In this document: positions 46,289 through 58,233 of the stretch, piece after piece | Position numbering within the stretch: position 1 is the first letter of the stretch | Layout of the letters: each line of letters opens with the position of its first letter | DNA from: Salipaludibacillus agaradhaerens | Lineage (GTDB): Bacteria; Bacillota; Bacilli; Bacillales; Salisediminibacteriaceae | DNA length: 64,000 nt | Reading direction: 5' to 3' | NCBI RefSeq assembly: GCF_002019735.1 | Contig: NZ_KV917378.1 | Location: forward strand, 2,816,869-2,880,868 | Position numbers and translations under genes: made by a program | The notes under the pieces: generated by a model | The model's database searches: none | Told to the model about the DNA's origin: nothing | Seen by the model: the letters and a program-made list of their open reading frames with translations, nothing else

Positions 46289-47248
46289 CTATTTTAAATT
46301 CTTATCGTCACTGAGATAATGTGCGACCTGTGCCAAATGACCCACATGTGTAATATCTTCTTTTAAAAGCGGTATACACAATGTCGGTATGCCGCTAAAT
46401 ACCGTTTCAATCTCCTTTAAGTAAATATGTTGTTGTCTTTTTTGCGCTTTGAAAAAAACTCCTTCAACTTCTTCTGGAAGAATTTTATTAATGATAAGAG
46501 CGCTTACAGGGAAGTCATGACGTTTTAAGGTTGTAACAGCGCGAAATGTTTCTTGGATAGGCAATTTCTCTGGATTCACAACAAAAACAAAAGCTGTTTC
46601 TGTTTTATTTAGCAACGTATGACGTACCTTTGCAAACATCTCCTTTCGTTCTTCCAAAACACGATAAATAGGATCGTCAACAGGTTGCCCGTCAAAAATT
46701 AGCTGTGTATAGTTTTCCATTGTTTTTCCCCGACGTTCTATCATGCCATCCATCCAAGCTCCCATTAATTCAGGTAATGTTATAAGTCGGAGTGTATGAC
46801 CAGTTGGTGCTGTATCAATAATAAGTAAATCATAATGTTCTTTTTCCTCAACAATTAATGTCGTTAATCGTTGAAACAGTGCTGATTCCTCAGCTCCTGG
46901 TGCTGTTTTAGCTAAGTCCAACTGTCGATTGACTTCGTCGATCAGCGTGGCTTTTACAGCATGTTTTAAATGTTGTTTCACTTGAGATATATAGCGATCT
47001 GTTTCTTTCTCAGAATCTATTTCAATCACTGATAAATTTTCAGCCACTTTTTTAGGTTTATGACTTAAACTCGTATGAAATAAATCAGCTAAATTATGAG
47101 CTGGATCTGTAGAAATTAATAGAACCTTTTTTTTATTTTTGGTTGCGGCTATTGCAAGGGAGGAAGCAGTCGTTGATTTTCCCACTCCTCCTTTTCCTCC
47201 ACAAAAGATAATTTTCTTATTTAACATCATTTGCAGCACTTTATTCAT
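46289..47248 (-). CDS. ArsA/GET3-family ATPase
   Basis: A 319-aa soluble P-loop ATPase. The deviant Walker A is GGKGGVGKST at residues 17-26, with ISTDPAHNLAD (switch I) and LLIIDTAPTGHTLRL (switch II), characteristic of the ArsA/GET3 group. No ars genes are nearby, so arsenite export is unlikely. It lies third in a row with the CC-ending small protein and the CstA-type carrier, 41 bases after the former. A role in handling a membrane protein or a metal is inference. Confidence 0.88.
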   Translation of the reverse strand: MNKVLQMMLNKKIIFCGGKGGVGKSTTASSLAIAATKNKKKVLLISTDPAHNLADLFHTSLSHKPKKVAENLSVIEIDSEKETDRYISQVKQHLKHAVKATLIDEVNRQLDLAKTAPGAEESALFQRLTTLIVEEKEHYDLLIIDTAPTGHTLRLITLPELMGAWMDGMIERRGKTMENYTQLIFDGQPVDDPIYRVLEERKEMFAKVRHTLLNKTETAFVFVVNPEKLPIQETFRAVTTLKRHDFPVSALIINKILPEEVEGVFFKAQKRQQHIYLKEIETVFSGIPTLCIPLLKEDITHVGHLAQVAHYLSDDKNLK

Positions 47249-47289
47249 TTATACCATCCCCCTTACAGTTTCACCCTTTTTATTACTAA

Positions 47290-47541
47290 TTAACAGCAGC
47301 GAAAACCGCTAAGAGGTGATTTTTCCATTCCCATTCTTAAATGCCAATCATGAAACTTATCGAGCATATATGGATAAAGCTCTAATGTATAAAACGATAC
47401 AGGGTTAGGGATACCAAGTGCTTCCGAATAAAGAAGTAGAAAAAAAAGATCATCTTCATCTCTTAATTCACGCAGTATTTCCGTGCGATGTCCTTGACGT
47501 AATATATCATCATAAAGTTGTAACCATTGCTTAATGCCCAT
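47290..47541 (-). CDS. Small protein ending in Cys-Cys (cory-CC-star type)
   Basis: An 83-aa soluble, helical protein rich in aromatic residues (SFYTLELYPYMLDKFHDWHL) and ending GFRCC before the stop. The terminal Cys-Cys and neighbourhood with an ArsA-type ATPase fit the family known as cory-CC-star proteins. The function is unknown. It begins 15 bases after cstA and 41 before the ATPase gene, with an ATG after AGGGGG, so it is surely co-expressed with both. Confidence 0.75.
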   Translation of the reverse strand: MGIKQWLQLYDDILRQGHRTEILRELRDEDDLFFLLLYSEALGIPNPVSFYTLELYPYMLDKFHDWHLRMGMEKSPLSGFRCC

Positions 47542-47556
47542 GTTAACCCCCTTTAA

Positions 47557-49299
47557 TTATGTTGAGAAATGATCATTATTGGTATTTTTTCGCCATAAGC
47601 CTGAAAGTGCTTCTAACAATATCCACAAAGCAAATACTAGAATAATGGCTCCAAGTAGGAATAAAAGCAGGTTCATATTTTCTCCTTCAGCTATTCCTGA
47701 CCATTCCATAAAAACTTGATGAGTCATAGCCCAGACTGTCATAATCATTAAGAAAATCATTGGGATCAGAGTAAATAAGTAGTTTCTGCCTTGCCGTTTA
47801 AGCCATAGCGTGACAAGTAGCAGTGTAATCCCTGCTAATAATTGATTAGATGTCCCGAACAATGGCCAAAGAACATATCCGCCTGAACCAAAACCTTGTG
47901 GACCCTCTGGTAGAAGAACAAGAGCTGCACTTGACGTCACTGCCACCGCTGTCGCCACATGCATTTTCGTTAATGGCTTAATGTTATATTCCTGTCCTAA
48001 TTCAGAAATGATATAACGCATCAACCTTACTGATGTATCTAAAGTAGTCGCTGCAAAGCTTACAACAATGATCGCCACGATCGTTGTCGCAATATCTGCT
48101 GGAAGGAAAATCCCCGTTGCAAGTACTCCTGATCCTTCAATAAAATAACCTAGGCCATTAGCATTGGCTGTATCAAATGATGAGTAAGCGCCTATAAAGT
48201 CATTCTCTGAATTAAAATAAGTGACAACGGCTAATATAGCCGCAAGAGCTAATAAACCTTCTCCGATAGCACCGAAATACCCTACAAACCGAGCGTCAGG
48301 TTCTTTGTTTAATTGTTTACTAGACGTGCCGGAAGCCACAAGACCATGAAAACCAGAAATAGCCCCACAAGCAATAGTGATGAATAACAGTGGAAACCAT
48401 GGAATATCTGTACTTATATTCGAGGCAGGTGCTGTTATTGATGGGTTAGAAAATAACAGACCTAAGTATAAAATAGCTAACCCTACAACTAGCTGATGGG
48501 AATTAATATAATCTCTTGGCTGTAGAAGTTTCCATACCGGTAAAGTGGAAGCGACATATACATAAATCATTAAAATGATAATCCAAATGAAAAATGAAAA
48601 GGCAACGCCGTTTAAGCCAAATGCCACAATCGTTTCTTCTCCTCCGAAATATCTCGGCAAATCGATTTGTAAAGCAGGGATACGTGAAGAAAGGATAGCT
48701 GAAAAATACATAATGACGAGAGCACATAAAGAAGGAAGTAGCATGCCACCCCTTTTTTTATAAACGGTATAACCAATCCATATTGCTAGAGGAATTTGAA
48801 TAAATACAGATAAGACTGCTGCGGGGAACTGGATAAATAAATTAGAAATAACCCAAGCAAAGACAGCGTTAACCATTAACACTAAAATAAGAATAATAAA
48901 CAAGAACAGTAACTTTGCTCGTTGACCAATGATTTTACTTGCCAGCGTCCCAACAGACTGCCCTTTATGCCTAACAGAAAGAACTAAAGCACCAAAATCA
49001 TGAACCCCCGCTGCAAAGACAGTTCCAAGGACAACCCATAAAAAAGCTGGAAGCCATCCCCAATACACTGCTATTGCAGGCCCTACAATGGGTGCTGCGC
49101 CAGCAACAGATGTAAAATGGTGTCCCCAAAGCACCCATTTATTTGTAGGAACGAAATCAACGCCATCTTTAAAAGCATGTGCTGGGGTTTGGTAATTTGG
49201 GTCTAGTTGATAAATTCGAGTGGATAAAAATTTCGAGTAATATTTGTAGCCGAGAAAAAAAATCAAGATACCACATACTGCTACAGCAACTGCATTCAT
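47557..49299 (-). CDS. CstA-family transporter
   Basis: A 580-aa integral membrane protein with about 16 hydrophobic segments. Landmarks of the carbon starvation protein family are GHHFTSVAGAAPIVGPAIAV, GVHDFGALVLSVRHKG, SGFHGLVASGTSSKQL and SFAATTLDTSVRLMRYI. Relatives are known to take up pyruvate or peptides; the substrate here cannot be read. The start at ATG 49299 has GAGGAGG eight bases upstream, and the longer frame upstream is not supported. First gene of the three-gene unit. Confidence 0.9.
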   Translation of the reverse strand: MNAVAVAVCGILIFFLGYKYYSKFLSTRIYQLDPNYQTPAHAFKDGVDFVPTNKWVLWGHHFTSVAGAAPIVGPAIAVYWGWLPAFLWVVLGTVFAAGVHDFGALVLSVRHKGQSVGTLASKIIGQRAKLLFLFIILILVLMVNAVFAWVISNLFIQFPAAVLSVFIQIPLAIWIGYTVYKKRGGMLLPSLCALVIMYFSAILSSRIPALQIDLPRYFGGEETIVAFGLNGVAFSFFIWIIILMIYVYVASTLPVWKLLQPRDYINSHQLVVGLAILYLGLLFSNPSITAPASNISTDIPWFPLLFITIACGAISGFHGLVASGTSSKQLNKEPDARFVGYFGAIGEGLLALAAILAVVTYFNSENDFIGAYSSFDTANANGLGYFIEGSGVLATGIFLPADIATTIVAIIVVSFAATTLDTSVRLMRYIISELGQEYNIKPLTKMHVATAVAVTSSAALVLLPEGPQGFGSGGYVLWPLFGTSNQLLAGITLLLVTLWLKRQGRNYLFTLIPMIFLMIMTVWAMTHQVFMEWSGIAEGENMNLLLFLLGAIILVFALWILLEALSGLWRKNTNNDHFST

Positions 49300-49582
49300 T
49301 CTCATCTCCTCCTCGTAACAAATCGTATAGGCATGTTCATTATGCCATCCCATGAGGTAAAAATGAAAATCAATAGCAGCAGATGAGCGCCCAAAATAAA
49401 GCGCTTTCAAAACATTTCTCTTGAATGCTCATTCATTCTTATTATTTAAACTAATTAATCCTGCTCTTCGGTGGACAGTACATCCATCAAAATTAGCCTG
49501 TTCATGCCTGGAAAAATATCTTGTTTTGGACGTCCTTTTTTGTGTCCATTATGTTAAATGAGTTTTAATTTAAACCAGTTGC

Positions 49583-49741
49583 TTATAAAACAAACATTCA
49601 ATCAGTGGGGGTTTTCATTTTTCTCCCACTGATTTGTCGTTGCGTGAATCAGGACACACCCGCCCGTTATCTCCCGGCTATACCGATTTAGCTCTCTCCT
49701 CTATTTTGAGCCAGGAAGTTTACAGAAGGTTATCTGTAATA
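49583..49741 (+). repeat. Interspersed repeat family 1, copy E
   Basis: Full-length copy: ATAAAACAAACATTCAATCAG, the hairpin arms ATCAGTGGGGG and CTCCCACTGAT, GTCGTTGCGTGAATCAGGAC, CCGTTATCTCCCGGCTA, GCTCTCTCCTCTATTTTGAG and GGTTATCTGTAAT. It fills most of the gap between cstA and gyrA, where no gene is seen. Confidence 0.85.
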
Positions 49742-49824
49742 AAAAACAAGGGCTGAATCCTTGCTCGCGGCATTCGATTGTATTTTTGACAAGCAATCTA
49801 AAATAACAAAATATGAATTAAAAA

Positions 49825-49850
49825 ATGGCTCTCACATAAGTGAGGGCCAT
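49825..49850 (-). terminator. Terminator of gyrA
   Basis: On the minus strand ATGGCCCTCAC-TTAT-GTGAGAGCCAT followed by TTTTTT, about 40 bases after the gyrA stop. Confidence 0.9.
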
Positions 49851-49887
49851 TCTTATTCACTGGGTTTTGTCCCAGCCTCTCTATCTA

Positions 49888-52440
49888 TTACTGCTCTTCA
49901 GTTCCTTCATCTGATGACTCATCATCATTTTCTAGTGTTGTATCTTCAGTCTCAGAGCTAGTGACGATTTCAGTATCATCCGTCATCTGTTCTTCTAGTT
50001 CTTCTTCATCACCATCATCTACATTCACGCGGGCAACTGTGGAGACATACTCTTCATCTCCCACACGAATCAGGCGAACCCCTTGCGTATTTCTACTCGT
50101 TTGCGAAATCTCTTCTACGTGCATTCGAATAATAACACCATTCGTTGTAATAACCATTAAGTCGTGATCGTGAGAGACGACTTTAAGGGAGATAAGATTA
50201 CCATTTTTATCCGTAATATTACATGTTTTAATCCCTTTACCACCACGGCTTTGTTGACGATATTCTTCAGCTGGTGTCCGTTTACCGAATCCTTTTTCAG
50301 TGACGATAAGAATATCATGGCCTTCTTCAATAATATCCATGCCAACGACTTCATCATCTTTCTGCAACGTGATCCCTTTAACACCAGCGGCTGTTCGTCC
50401 CATCAATCTTACATCATTTTCATTAAAGCGGATCGACATCCCTTTACGAGTTCCGGCAATGAGTTCCTTACTGCCATCTGTTAATCGCACACCGTGCAAT
50501 TCATCTTCATCACGAAGTTTAATAGCAAATAATCCTCCACGGCGAATGTTAGCAAATGCTTTTAATTCTGTTCGCTTTGAAATGCCATACTTAGTCATAA
50601 AGAAAAGGGAATGATTTTCTTTTTCAAAATCAGAAATCGGGATAATCGTACTAATGTACTCACCCTTTTCAATTTGCAACAGGTTAATAATCGGTATCCC
50701 TTTAGACGTTCGTTTTTGTTCAGGTACCTCATATCCTTTTATTCGATATACTTTACCTTTATTCGTGAAAAATAGGAGGTGATCATGTGAATTCGTCACG
50801 AAAAGGTGACGCACGAAGTCTTCATCATGAGTTCCCATTCCTTGAACACCACGACCACCACGTTTCTGACTACGATAGGTTGAAACTGGTAATCGTTTAA
50901 TATAGCCATGGTGTGAGACAGTGATAACGACATTTTGACGTGGGATAAGATCTTCGTCTTCCATGCTGTCTTCACCTAAAGTAATGATTGTGCGACGATC
51001 ATCTTCATATCGGTCGCGCACTTCCATGAGTTCTTCACGTATAATCTCAAGTACTTTTTCGTCATCACCGAGAATAGCTTTATATTCAGCAATTCTCTCT
51101 GCTAATTCTTTATATTCATTTTCAATTTTATCTCTTTCCAGACCTGTGAGACGTTGGAGTCTCATATCCAAAATAGCTTGTGCTTGATCATGGGACAATT
51201 CATATTTCTCAATTAATCCATTACGAGCAATTTCGGTCGTCTGTGAACTACGAATTAAGCTAATAACATCATCAAGATGATCGAGAGCGATCCTTAGTCC
51301 TTCAAGAATATGAGCACGTGCTTCCGCTTTCTTTAACTCATACTCAGTTCGTCTTCTTATAACAACTCGTTGATGTTCTAGATAGTGATATAACGTTTGT
51401 TTCAACGAAAGTACCTTCGGTTGACCATCAACGAGGGCCAACATATTAATACCGAAGCTCGTTTGCAATGCCGTCTGTTTATATAAATTATTTAATGTGA
51501 CATTCGCATTCATATCACGACGGAGTTCAATGACGATCCTCATTCCCGTTCGGTCTGACTCATCTCTTAAATCGGTAATACCTTCAATCTTTTTATCGCG
51601 AACGAGCTCAGCAATTTTTTCAATAAGACGCGCCTTATTCACTTGGTACGGTAATTCGTTTACAATGATTCTCGGCTTGCCATTATGCTCCTCAATCTCT
51701 GCTTTCGCCCGTATAAGAATGGAGCCTTTCCCTGTTTCATAGGCCCGTCTAATTCCTGATACACCAACAATTTCAGCTCCAGTAGGAAAATCAGGCCCTG
51801 GAATATATTCCATCAGTTCAGGAACGGTTATTTCAGGATTTTTACTTAAAGCCAACACCCCATCAATGACTTCTGATAGATGGTGAGGGGGAATATTGGT
51901 GGCCATACCTACAGCGATACCAGATGTGCCATTTACAAGTAAGTTAGGAAATCTTGCTGGCATAACAATAGGCTCTGATTCAGACCCGTCATAGTTATCC
52001 TGATAATCGATTGTATCTTTATTAATATCTCGAAGAAGTTCCATCGAAATTTTTGACATTTTAGCTTCCGTGTAACGCATAGCTGCTGCTGCATCGCCAT
52101 CGACAGAACCGAAGTTTCCATGACCATCTACGAGCATGTAACGATAGCTGAAATCTTGAGCCATTCGAACCATCGTTTCGTAGACAGCTGAGTCACCATG
52201 GGGATGATATTTACCAATGACTTCACCAACAATACGGGCGGACTTTTTATATGACTTGTCCGCTGTAATACCAAGTTCATTCATAGCGTACAAGATACGA
52301 CGATGAACCGGTTTTAACCCATCACGGACGTCTGGTAGAGCCCGGCTTACGATGACGCTCATTGCATAATCCATAAAGGATGTTTTCATTTCTTGACTGA
52401 TATTAATTTCTATCACTCGAGACTGATCTTGATCAGACAT
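49888..52440 (-). CDS. gyrA: DNA gyrase subunit A
   Basis: An 850-aa type II topoisomerase subunit. The DNA-cleaving tyrosine is Tyr123 in AMRYTEA; the quinolone region has HGDSAVYE with Ser84 and Glu88, the sensitive-type residues. The C-terminal beta-pinwheel has the GyrA-box QKRGGRG. The tail is strongly acidic ([15 protein letters not shown] onward), longer than in B. subtilis. GGAGGT lies six bases before the ATG at 52440. It follows gyrB by about 230 bases. Confidence 0.98.
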   Translation of the reverse strand: MSDQDQSRVIEINISQEMKTSFMDYAMSVIVSRALPDVRDGLKPVHRRILYAMNELGITADKSYKKSARIVGEVIGKYHPHGDSAVYETMVRMAQDFSYRYMLVDGHGNFGSVDGDAAAAMRYTEAKMSKISMELLRDINKDTIDYQDNYDGSESEPIVMPARFPNLLVNGTSGIAVGMATNIPPHHLSEVIDGVLALSKNPEITVPELMEYIPGPDFPTGAEIVGVSGIRRAYETGKGSILIRAKAEIEEHNGKPRIIVNELPYQVNKARLIEKIAELVRDKKIEGITDLRDESDRTGMRIVIELRRDMNANVTLNNLYKQTALQTSFGINMLALVDGQPKVLSLKQTLYHYLEHQRVVIRRRTEYELKKAEARAHILEGLRIALDHLDDVISLIRSSQTTEIARNGLIEKYELSHDQAQAILDMRLQRLTGLERDKIENEYKELAERIAEYKAILGDDEKVLEIIREELMEVRDRYEDDRRTIITLGEDSMEDEDLIPRQNVVITVSHHGYIKRLPVSTYRSQKRGGRGVQGMGTHDEDFVRHLFVTNSHDHLLFFTNKGKVYRIKGYEVPEQKRTSKGIPIINLLQIEKGEYISTIIPISDFEKENHSLFFMTKYGISKRTELKAFANIRRGGLFAIKLRDEDELHGVRLTDGSKELIAGTRKGMSIRFNENDVRLMGRTAAGVKGITLQKDDEVVGMDIIEEGHDILIVTEKGFGKRTPAEEYRQQSRGGKGIKTCNITDKNGNLISLKVVSHDHDLMVITTNGVIIRMHVEEISQTSRNTQGVRLIRVGDEEYVSTVARVNVDDGDEEELEEQMTDDTEIVTSSETEDTTLENDDESSDEGTEEQ

Positions 52441-52547
52441 GTTTGTACCTCCGTTCACGAAAACCATCTAACCCTTCGTTAAACTTAACTAATCATGTTT
52501 TGTTATGTATTGAAGGTGTCGGTTTTTTCGCTATTTTTAACACAGGA

Positions 52548-52577
52548 ACCATGCAGGCCACTTTTTTCCTGCATGGT
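52548..52577. other. Hairpin in the gyrB-gyrA interval
   Basis: ACCATGCAGG and CCTGCATGGT pair around a ten-base loop. No T run follows on the minus strand, so it is unlikely to terminate gyrB; it may be an attenuator or mRNA processing site. Confidence 0.45.
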
Positions 52578-52668
52578 CATCTATTTTTTATACGGATAGA
52601 ACATAACTTTAGCTATCCGTTATCAGGTCCCACCTCTTTATACGATATAGACAGTCTTAAAGTAAACA

Positions 52669-54591
<1,923 letters not shown>

Positions 54592-54690
54592 TCACCTGCA
54601 CTTCTCCTGGCAACTGGCTGCCAAGTAATATGATCATTAGATGTTCATCAAGACAATTTTCAAATAAAATTTATTTTAAAGTGTGAGCAT

Positions 54691-54954
54691 TTAGACGTCC
54701 TCTTCTGACAGAACAGTAATTGTTTCTGCCCGACGTTTTAATGTATGAGAGGAAATAGGAGATAAATATATATCCTTTTTAGTGATCACCATTGATTTCG
54801 GTGTATCATCAGTCACTCTAATCGTGGCCTTCCGTTTTTTATGATCTTTCATCATCTCTTGATTTTCTTCTGAGAGGTCTTGACTATTATGATCAAGGAT
54901 GGCAACGATACTTTCTGCCTTTAAAACCATGTCGCCACCTAAATGAATAAACAT
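54691..54954 (-). CDS. remB: Extracellular matrix regulator RemB (YaaB)
   Basis: An 87-aa protein with the RemB/YaaB pattern (FIHLGGDMVLKAESIVAILD, then KKDIYLSPISSHTLKRRAE). In B. subtilis RemB is needed for normal expression of biofilm matrix genes. The position between recF and gyrB is conserved. About 105 bases separate it from gyrB. Confidence 0.9.
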   Translation of the reverse strand: MFIHLGGDMVLKAESIVAILDHNSQDLSEENQEMMKDHKKRKATIRVTDDTPKSMVITKKDIYLSPISSHTLKRRAETITVLSEEDV

Positions 54955-54973
54955 TGTTTCACATCACCCTTTT

Positions 54974-56086
54974 TTACTGTATGATCCCGTCAGTCACATA
55001 AAATGTGTCAGCTTCTTTCATAAGCTCATGATCAATGCCTCCGACACTTGTCGTCGTCACAAAAGTTTGGACCTTACCTTTTATTGTGTTTAGTAAATGG
55101 GATTGGCGTTGATCATCAAGCTCTGAAAGAACATCGTCCAAAAGCAAGATAGGATAATCACCAGTCTTTTCTTTAATAAGTTCAATTTCTGCTAGTTTTA
55201 AAGACAAAGCGGTGGTACGCTGTTGGCCTTGTGAGCCGTATGTTTGAATATCTCGGCCATTTACTAATAACGTTAGATCATCTCTATGAGGGCCGATAAG
55301 CGTCGTACCACGTTGCATTTCTCTCTCTTGAAGTCCATGATACTGTTCTTGCAAAGTTATCATCATTGTGGACAAATCCATATCTTCTGATACGTGTGAA
55401 GAGGGATTGTACACCACGTCTAATTCTTCTTTTCCATGGCTAATTTCATCATGAACTTGTCTGGCCCATGATTGTAGTTTTTCCAAAAACTCATAACGTT
55501 TTGTTATGACTTGGGCAGCCGATTGAACCAATTGCTCTGTCATCACTTCTAACATAGTGGCGTCAGCATTAATTTTCCGTTGTTGGACATCTTTTAACCA
55601 CTGATTACGTTGCTTAAGTACTTTATGATATTGGGATAAATGGTAAAGATAAATATTGTAGATTTGCCCCATTTCCATATCGAGGAACCTCCGACGGACT
55701 TGAGGACTTCCTTTGACAAGTGTTAAATCTTCTGGGGCAAACATGACAATGTTGCATGATCCTATATAATCACTTAATCTTTTTTTTTCGATGTGATTAA
55801 GCTTCACTTTTTTCCCTTTATTAGAAAACACCACTTCCATGTGAAGTGGTCCATTTCTATTCGTCAAGTGACCTTCAACTTTGGCAAACGGTTGATCCCA
55901 GCGAATTAATTCTTTATCACGAGGGGTTCGATGTGATTTCGCCAGGGCAAGTACATAAATTGCTTCCATGAGATTCGTTTTCCCTTGTGCATTTTCACCG
56001 AGAATGACATTGACTCTATTTTTAAAGTCAATGGACAACTCTTTATAGTTACGATAGTCCTTTATCGTCAGTGTGTTAATGTGCAA
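54974..56086 (-). CDS. recF: DNA repair and recombination protein RecF
   Basis: A 370-aa ABC-type ATPase that with RecO and RecR helps RecA load on gaps. Walker A is [13 protein letters not shown], the signature region is [16 protein letters not shown], and Walker B is [17 protein letters not shown]. It starts with TTG after GAGAGGG. It follows yaaA by 12 bases and precedes remB by 19, in an origin-proximal operon. Confidence 0.97.
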   Translation of the reverse strand: MHINTLTIKDYRNYKELSIDFKNRVNVILGENAQGKTNLMEAIYVLALAKSHRTPRDKELIRWDQPFAKVEGHLTNRNGPLHMEVVFSNKGKKVKLNHIEKKRLSDYIGSCNIVMFAPEDLTLVKGSPQVRRRFLDMEMGQIYNIYLYHLSQYHKVLKQRNQWLKDVQQRKINADATMLEVMTEQLVQSAAQVITKRYEFLEKLQSWARQVHDEISHGKEELDVVYNPSSHVSEDMDLSTMMITLQEQYHGLQEREMQRGTTLIGPHRDDLTLLVNGRDIQTYGSQGQQRTTALSLKLAEIELIKEKTGDYPILLLDDVLSELDDQRQSHLLNTIKGKVQTFVTTTSVGGIDHELMKEADTFYVTDGIIQ

Positions 56087-56098
56087 AGGGATCCCTCT

Positions 56099-56323
56099 CT
56101 ATTCATCATGATTAGCAATATTAATCGCACCTATCTCATCAATCGTCACACGATCTCCAGGGTAAAGCTTTCTTCCTCTTCGCTGTTCTTCTTCGCCATT
56201 TACCCAGACAGGTACCTCTGAAAGGAACCATTTAGCCTGCCCACCCGAATCAATTACAGCCGCTTCTTTTAATGCTTGTCCCAGTGTGATGAATGTATCT
56301 GAAATCACAATCGTTTCTTCCAA
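56099..56323 (-). CDS. yaaA: S4 domain protein YaaA
   Basis: A 74-aa RNA-binding S4 domain protein (FITLGQALKEAAVIDSGGQA, VWVNGEEEQRRGRKLYPGD). In B. subtilis YaaA lies between dnaN and recF and is linked to late 50S ribosome assembly. The start is TTG with a weak ribosome binding site. Confidence 0.92.
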   Translation of the reverse strand: MEETIVISDTFITLGQALKEAAVIDSGGQAKWFLSEVPVWVNGEEEQRRGRKLYPGDRVTIDEIGAINIANHDE

Positions 56324-56531
56324 AATAAAGTCACTCGCTTTCTTTAGATCACTGCTTAACTAACGCACACGAACTATTTCACTCTATATTGTACTAAAAG
56401 ATTTCAATAAACGCCAATCTGTTTTCAGAAAAAAAAAGTGGATGGGCTCTCAACTCCTTGTTCAAGCTCATTTTTTATTCATGATCTGACTTACCTCAAT
56501 GTATTTCATCATTCAAAATTTCCCTAATAAC

Positions 56532-56706
56532 TGTGACCTTCATTTCAGATAGACGCTTTCCCAAGGGTTTGTCTTCAGCTAACTCTTGCTCGATAAACCC
56601 TTGTAAAAGTGCTCTTCAGACTGCGGTTCATCCTCAGGTTATCGCTGTCTTACGTTTCAGCCACTTTTCACATCCGGATATCAAATGGCATTTATTTCAT
56701 ATTATT
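56532..56706. repeat. Interspersed repeat family 2, copy 2 (longer)
   Basis: Holds TGTGACCTTCATTTCAGA, CTTCAGCTAACTCTTGCTCG, CATCCTCAGG, ATCGCTGTCTTACGTTTCAG and TATTATT. The CTTCAGCTAACTCTTGCT block resembles a common Bacillaceae intergenic repeat as remembered. The 56324-56889 gap otherwise holds only hairpins. Confidence 0.65.
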
Positions 56707-56831
56707 CTTTTCGTTACTTTAACAACATCATTTTGAAATTGAATCCATTTAGGTAGCTATAAATAAATTATCCCCTCTTATATTTAGTTGGGGATAATGA
56801 CTTACAGTTCCCTATTTTAACAAACAAATTG

Positions 56832-56869
56832 AAAAGACTTCCGCCTTAGACTGTACGGCGAAAGTCTTT
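56832..56869 (-). terminator. Terminator of dnaN
   Basis: On the minus strand AAAGACTTTCGCCG pairs with GGCGGAAGTCTTTT, followed by a short T-rich stretch, about 20 bases after dnaN. A second hairpin with TTATCCCC / GGGGATAA lies at 56768-56797. Confidence 0.75.
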
Positions 56870-56889
56870 AAACTCAACTATTTTGGCAT

Positions 56890-58032
56890 CTAGTACGTTC
56901 TCACTGGAGAGAACAGATGTAGCATGTGATCACGATCAGCTGGTTTCATAACAAATGGACTCATAGCACCAGTAAAATCAATGGTAATCTCAGTTGATTC
57001 AATAACTTTTAACGCATCTATGAGATTTTTGCCGTTAAAAGAAATTCGCAATTCTTCTCCTGAGTAGTCAAGTGTATGAACTTTCTCTGTAACTTTTCCA
57101 ACTTCTGGTGTCACCGATGTAATTTCGAGTTCTTTATTTTCTATTGTTTTAACATTTACGACATTATTTTTTCCCTCTCTAGAAAGGAGAAGCCCTCGTT
57201 CAATGGCAGCTAATAGGTATTTAGACTCCAGTTTCACACTAGTTTTTGAATGGTTAGGAATCATATTTTTAGTTGCAGGATAATTCCCGTCTAATAAACG
57301 TGAGAAAAACAAAAGGTTTGTCGATTTAAATAAAATTTGATTATCTGTCACGATAATATCAATTAATTCATCCGTATCATCAATAATTTTACTTAATTCA
57401 GACAAGCTTTTCCCTGGAATGACAACATTTGAAAAAGCCAGTTCTTCAGAGTTCGTTTCCACTTTTGCGTGGCGCATAGCTAAGCGATGGCTATCCGTAG
57501 CCGTGCAAGTTAAAATACCATCATCAATAGCCCAATGGATACCAGTCAAGATTGGACGCGTTTCCGCAGTGGAAACCGCAAAAGCTGTTTGCCTAATTAA
57601 ACTTTTTAGTAAATCTTTAGGCATTTTAAATACGTTGTCTTCTTCAATTTCTGGGAGGCGAGGGTATTCAGCCGGATCAAGACCATTTAAATTAAAAACA
57701 GAGTCACCAGATGTTAGGCGAGTTAAAAATTGGTCTGTAACCATTATTTCTAAAGTATCTTCAGGTAGTTTTTTAACAATTTCAGCGAAGAACTTTGCAT
57801 TTAAGACGATTGACCCTTCTTGCTCAATTGTAACGAGTTCTTGATCATCTATTTCTTTAGGAATAAATGATTCAATCGATATGTCAGAATCGCTCCCCGT
57901 TAATGTAACACCATCGTAAGAAGCTTCAATTTTGATTCCTGTCAAAACTGGAATAGTCGTTCTGGAAGAAATAGCTTTTGAAACATGTTGTACGCTTTGA
58001 ACGAACTGATCTCGTTGAATAGTAAATTTCAT
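56890..58032 (-). CDS. dnaN: DNA polymerase III beta sliding clamp
   Basis: A 380-aa ring subunit made of three similar domains; it tethers the polymerase to DNA. Starts MKFTIQRDQFVQSVQHVSKA and ends MLHLFSPVRTY, both typical of the family. SAVETAK-like AVSTAETRPILTGIH lies in the second domain. It is separated from dnaA by about 200 bases, the origin region, and has its own terminator. Confidence 0.97.
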   Translation of the reverse strand: MKFTIQRDQFVQSVQHVSKAISSRTTIPVLTGIKIEASYDGVTLTGSDSDISIESFIPKEIDDQELVTIEQEGSIVLNAKFFAEIVKKLPEDTLEIMVTDQFLTRLTSGDSVFNLNGLDPAEYPRLPEIEEDNVFKMPKDLLKSLIRQTAFAVSTAETRPILTGIHWAIDDGILTCTATDSHRLAMRHAKVETNSEELAFSNVVIPGKSLSELSKIIDDTDELIDIIVTDNQILFKSTNLLFFSRLLDGNYPATKNMIPNHSKTSVKLESKYLLAAIERGLLLSREGKNNVVNVKTIENKELEITSVTPEVGKVTEKVHTLDYSGEELRISFNGKNLIDALKVIESTEITIDFTGAMSPFVMKPADRDHMLHLFSPVRTY

Positions 58033-58107
58033 TTTCTCTTCCTCACTTTCTTTTTAAAATAGCTTGTATATTAACAGTCTATTAGTTAGTTATTCTTAAT
58101 AAAAAAT

Positions 58108-58222
58108 ATAGTAGTTATCGTAGTAATACCTGTGATTATGTGGATAAGTGTAGAAAAACTGTGAATTTATTAGTTATCCACCTGTGGACAAGCTGTGTAT
58201 AAACTCATGAAAATTATACACA
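58108..58222. other. oriC: Chromosome origin oriC, dnaA-dnaN part (unwinding region)
   Basis: DnaA boxes: TGTGGATAA (58139-58147, perfect), TTATCCACC (58174), TGTGGACAA (58183), TGTGTATAA (58194) and TTATACACA (58214). Next to the perfect box, on the minus strand, is a DnaA-trio-like track TATTACTACGATAACTACTA (58109-58129), then an AT-rich stretch ending near 58080 that is the likely unwinding element. This layout matches the Bacillus basal unwinding system. Confidence 0.9.
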
Positions 58223-58233
58223 GTTTTCACACC

